From the NCBI RefSeq assembly GCF_008974185.1, contig NZ_BKZP01000004.1, positions 62,001 to 126,000 of the forward strand: DNA of 64,000 bases. Direction: 5' to 3'. The first letter of the stretch is position 1, and each line of letters starts with the position of its first letter. The notes below the pieces were generated by a model. It saw only the letters and a program-made list of their open reading frames with translations. It was not told the origin of the DNA and searched no databases. A program made the translations under genes and the position numbers. Origin of the DNA: Weizmannia acidilactici (GTDB lineage Bacteria > Bacillota > Bacilli > Bacillales > Bacillaceae_C). Positions 61,739-64,000 of this stretch are shown here, in pieces.

Positions 61739-62800
61739 TTATAATATAATAAGTTCTTTTGTGGAATGTGTGAGCAATTCATTGGAATCTTCCGTAATCA
61801 AAGCATCGTCTTCAATCCGCACGCCGCCGACGCCCGGCAGGTAAATCCCCGGTTCAATCGTCACGACCATGCCCGGTTCCAAAGTGTAGGCTGAACGCTT
61901 GGAAAGATTCGGTCCTTCATGGATTTCAAGGCCGATCCCATGGCCCAGGGAATGTCCGAATGCTTCTCCGTAACCTTTTGACGCAATATAATCGCGGCTG
62001 ACCGCGTCTGCTTCCACACCTGTCATGCCCGGTTTGATCTTCTCTACGGCCAAAACTTGTGATTCGAGCACAATATGATAGATCTCTTTCAATTGTTCCG
62101 AAGGCTCCCCGACCGCAACCGTCCTTGTGATATCGGAACAGTAACCTTTGTAGAGCGCACCGTAATCCAACGTCACAAAATCGCCTTTTTCGATCACTTT
62201 ATTGCTGGCTACACCGTGCGGCAGTGCAGAGCGTGTGCCGGATGCGACAATCGTATCGAAGGAAGAAGCGGTTGCGCCGCATTTCCTCATGAAAAATTCC
62301 AGTTCATTGGAGACTTCCAATTCTGTTATACCCGGTTTGATAAAATCCAAAATATGTTTAAAAGCAGCATCCGCAATATCCGCAGCTTCCTTTAATATCT
62401 TAATTTCCGCTTCCGTTTTTATCAAGCGCAAATTTTCAACAAGGCCGGAAACAGGGACAAGCTCGGCTTTTAGCACACGCTCGTACGTTTTAAAAAGTGC
62501 GTAGCTCATATAGTCCTGTTCAAAGCCGAGCTTTTTGATGCCCATCGCCTCCACCTGTTTGGCCACTTCCTGTTCCACCGGGCCCTGGTGCTGAACAATT
62601 TCATAGCCTTCACACTGCTCGGAAGCCTGCTCGACATACCGGAAATCGGTAATGAATTTCGCTGCATCTTCAGATATCAGGACAATTCCGGTTGTCCCTG
62701 TAAAATTGGACATATAGCGGCGGTTGTACGGGCTCGTGATCAAGATCCCGTCAATGCCTGATTCCGAAAATTTTTCCCTTAGTTTTTCCAATTTGGACAT
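61739..62800 (-). CDS. papA: Xaa-Pro aminopeptidase (M24, YqhT/PapA)
   Basis: Cleaves N-terminal residues preceding proline. The 353 residues have a creatinase-like N-terminal domain (about 1-130) and a pita-bread metallopeptidase domain. The ligands are DYGALYKGYCSDITRT (two Asp), GHSLGHGIGLEIHEGP (His) and TIEPGIYLPGVGGVRIEDD (two Glu). It sits two bases after aroQ and 47 before efp. A possible functional link is proline peptide handling with EF-P (inference). Confidence 0.94.
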   Translation of the reverse strand: MSKLEKLREKFSESGIDGILITSPYNRRYMSNFTGTTGIVLISEDAAKFITDFRYVEQASEQCEGYEIVQHQGPVEQEVAKQVEAMGIKKLGFEQDYMSYALFKTYERVLKAELVPVSGLVENLRLIKTEAEIKILKEAADIADAAFKHILDFIKPGITELEVSNELEFFMRKCGATASSFDTIVASGTRSALPHGVASNKVIEKGDFVTLDYGALYKGYCSDITRTVAVGEPSEQLKEIYHIVLESQVLAVEKIKPGMTGVEADAVSRDYIASKGYGEAFGHSLGHGIGLEIHEGPNLSKRSAYTLEPGMVVTIEPGIYLPGVGGVRIEDDALITEDSNELLTHSTKELIIL

Positions 62801-62802
62801 CG

Positions 62803-63249
62803 TTATTCCTCTCCCTCTCTTGCCCCGAGAAAAGCCATAAGCGCCAGTTCATAGCCGTAAAGCCCGAGGCCCGCAATTTGCCCGCGCGAAACTGCCGCCG
62901 TAACGGAACGGTGGCGGAACTCCTCGCGGGCGTGGATGTTTGAAATATGTACTTCAATAACCGGTACACTGATGGAACTGATTGCATCCCGCAAAGCATA
63001 ACTGTAATGCGTCAGTGCGCCGGGATTAAAAATGATACCGGCATAACCCTCTTCCTCCGCAGCATGGAGCCTGTCAATCAATGCGCCTTCATGGTTCGAC
63101 TGGAAAAAGCCGACTGAAACGCGGTGCTTTTCCGCTAGCCTTTTCATACGCTCCATCAGGGACTGCAAAGAATCCGTCCCGTATATGCCCGGCTCCCTTT
63201 TCCCGAGCAAATTTAGGTTCGGGCCGTTTACAACAAGATATTTTTCCAT
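62803..63249 (-). CDS. aroQ: Type II 3-dehydroquinate dehydratase
   Basis: Third step of the shikimate pathway. The 148 residues show VVNGPNLNLLGKREPGIYG with the catalytic Tyr, FFQSNHEGALIDRLH, NPGALTHYSYALRDA, and VEVHISNIHAREEFRHRS with the catalytic His. The ATG at 63249 lies six bases from AGGTG-type sequence; a GTG three codons earlier is less likely. It is coupled closely with papA. Confidence 0.96.
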   Translation of the reverse strand: MEKYLVVNGPNLNLLGKREPGIYGTDSLQSLMERMKRLAEKHRVSVGFFQSNHEGALIDRLHAAEEEGYAGIIFNPGALTHYSYALRDAISSISVPVIEVHISNIHAREEFRHRSVTAAVSRGQIAGLGLYGYELALMAFLGAREGEE

Positions 63250-63326
63250 TCCTAGCACCTTATTTTGACATTTTTTAACGTGCCCATTTTATCATAAATT
63301 GAAGGAAATTTCTATTTTTTTAACTT

Positions 63327-63845
63327 TCACTGCCGGGTATTTGTCTGTCCGGCTACCCTTTTTTTAAACTTTTGGCCCCTTTCATACTCAAAAGAAATCG
63401 AATATCCGATAAAGACTCCGTATAGGATGTATATGCATGCACATGTGGTGATCGTATTGGCATCCAGTTTTAAAAGCGGCTTCATGCCCGGGAAAATCGG
63501 ATTCAGTACGAGCAGCACGAGCGCGCACAAGCAAAGGCCGTATGCCGCCCCCGCCCACATTGATTTGATTTTTTTAAAGAAAAGATAATAGACAATGGCA
63601 ACACCGATCGAGATAAGCCCGTAAGCAAGAATGGCGATCATTTTGCCAATCCATATTTTCCGCCAGCTTCCAACTGTAAAAGGTTCCAGAAGGATATTAG
63701 GCTCAATCGTTGTAAAATGAAGGTAAAAGCACAAATAAGCTACAACGCTCCAAATGATTCCGCCGGTAAAACCAGTTACAATCACCATTTGGAAAAAAGT
63801 CAATGTATGTTCCTGGTATTTCAGTTTTTCGCTGCCGATTGCCAT
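63327..63845 (-). CDS. yqhR: YqhR-like membrane protein
   Basis: A 172-residue polytopic membrane protein of unknown function conserved upstream of aroQ in Bacillus. Four hydrophobic helices are visible (about 16-40, 66-88, 96-116 and 127-148) with a basic C-terminus (KFKKRVAGQTNTR). The upstream GGGTGGGAAT contains the ribosome site. Between it and aroQ are 77 AT-rich bases. Confidence 0.85.
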   Translation of the reverse strand: MAIGSEKLKYQEHTLTFFQMVIVTGFTGGIIWSVVAYLCFYLHFTTIEPNILLEPFTVGSWRKIWIGKMIAILAYGLISIGVAIVYYLFFKKIKSMWAGAAYGLCLCALVLLVLNPIFPGMKPLLKLDANTITTCACIYILYGVFIGYSISFEYERGQKFKKRVAGQTNTRQ

Positions 63846-64000
63846 ATTCCCACCCCAGAACGTTTAAGTTATGCCAACTGTTCTTATCTTTACCAGAAAG
63901 CTTTCCTCTAGTCGTTTTTAAAATTTTTTAGTAAAATGAAGGTAGAAATGAGGATTTGAAAACAGCTTTTGCCTTATGGCTGAATGATGAATAGATTAGT
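63846..64000. other. Right edge, no gene recognised
   Basis: Beyond yqhR the sequence is AT-rich. TAAAAT near 63935 on the plus strand could be a -10 for a rightward gene outside the window, but no ORF starts inside. Confidence 0.3.

Noticed and set aside
1-64000. CRISPR arrays, tRNA or rRNA genes, prophage genes
   Set aside because: No spaced direct repeats, cloverleaf-like segments, rRNA sequence or phage structural genes were seen.

Overview
The window reads as about 64 kb of chromosome from an endospore-forming member of the Bacillaceae. It carries dacF, spoIIM, spo0A, spoIVB and the whole spoIIIA operon in an order close to the Bacillus subtilis yqx-yqk-yqj-yqi-yqh region. Codon choice is moderately GC-rich. 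Gene content and order would suit a Heyndrickxia (Bacillus) coagulans-like species, but that name is inference. No rRNA, tRNA, CRISPR array or intact insertion sequence is visible. Most genes lie on the minus strand.

Layout. 1-6.4 kb: dacF (partial), the nucleoside-salvage operon deoB-punA-pdp, xerD, yqzK and fur. 6.4-10.1 kb: spoIIM, a YqxK/endonuclease Q gene, nudF, the tiny FtsZ inhibitor gene mciZ and an aldo/keto reductase gene. 10.1-12.2 kb: a biofilm-switch island. A Spo0A-box promoter and a c-di-GMP-I riboswitch precede a 48-codon sinI, followed by sinR, then a second and frameshifted sinR/sinI pair. 12.2-17.5 kb: yqkE, xpaC-yaaN, yqkD and a spore-type LysM/GH18 glycosidase gene. 17.5-28.6 kb: an SOS-type Y-polymerase operon, a proline T-box before proI, rnz, zwf, yueI, a second Y-polymerase gene behind a lone cheW, a tripeptidase gene, prli42 and an L,D-transpeptidase gene. 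28.6-31.3 kb: a decayed yqjA gene, brxB and a solitary fruK. 31.5-39.8 kb: the branched-chain keto-acid dehydrogenase operon with its sigma-54 activator BkdR, lacking ptb and buk. 40-48.8 kb: yqzF, yqiK, spo0A, spoIVB, recN, argR, yqxC and dxs. 49-55.3 kb: ispA, xseB, xseA, folD, nusB, yqhY, accC and accB. 55.5-60.9 kb: spoIIIAA-AH, interrupted by a 114-bp repeat. 61-64 kb: efp, papA, aroQ and yqhR.

How it fits together. Sporulation runs through the window: Spo0A, sigma-E-type promoters before spoIIM and spoIIIAA, the SpoIVB protease, the SpoIIIA channel, MciZ and a germination glycosidase. A sigma-H-type promoter with an embedded Spo0A box drives spo0A, and Spo0A boxes also sit before sinI. 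The most interesting system is at 10.1-12.2 kb. Spo0A~P at the promoter and c-di-GMP at the leader appear to converge on production of the SinI antirepressor, which would release SinR-repressed matrix genes. The leader has two mutually exclusive pairings, one of which covers the sinI ribosome binding site, so it is predicted to be an ON switch.
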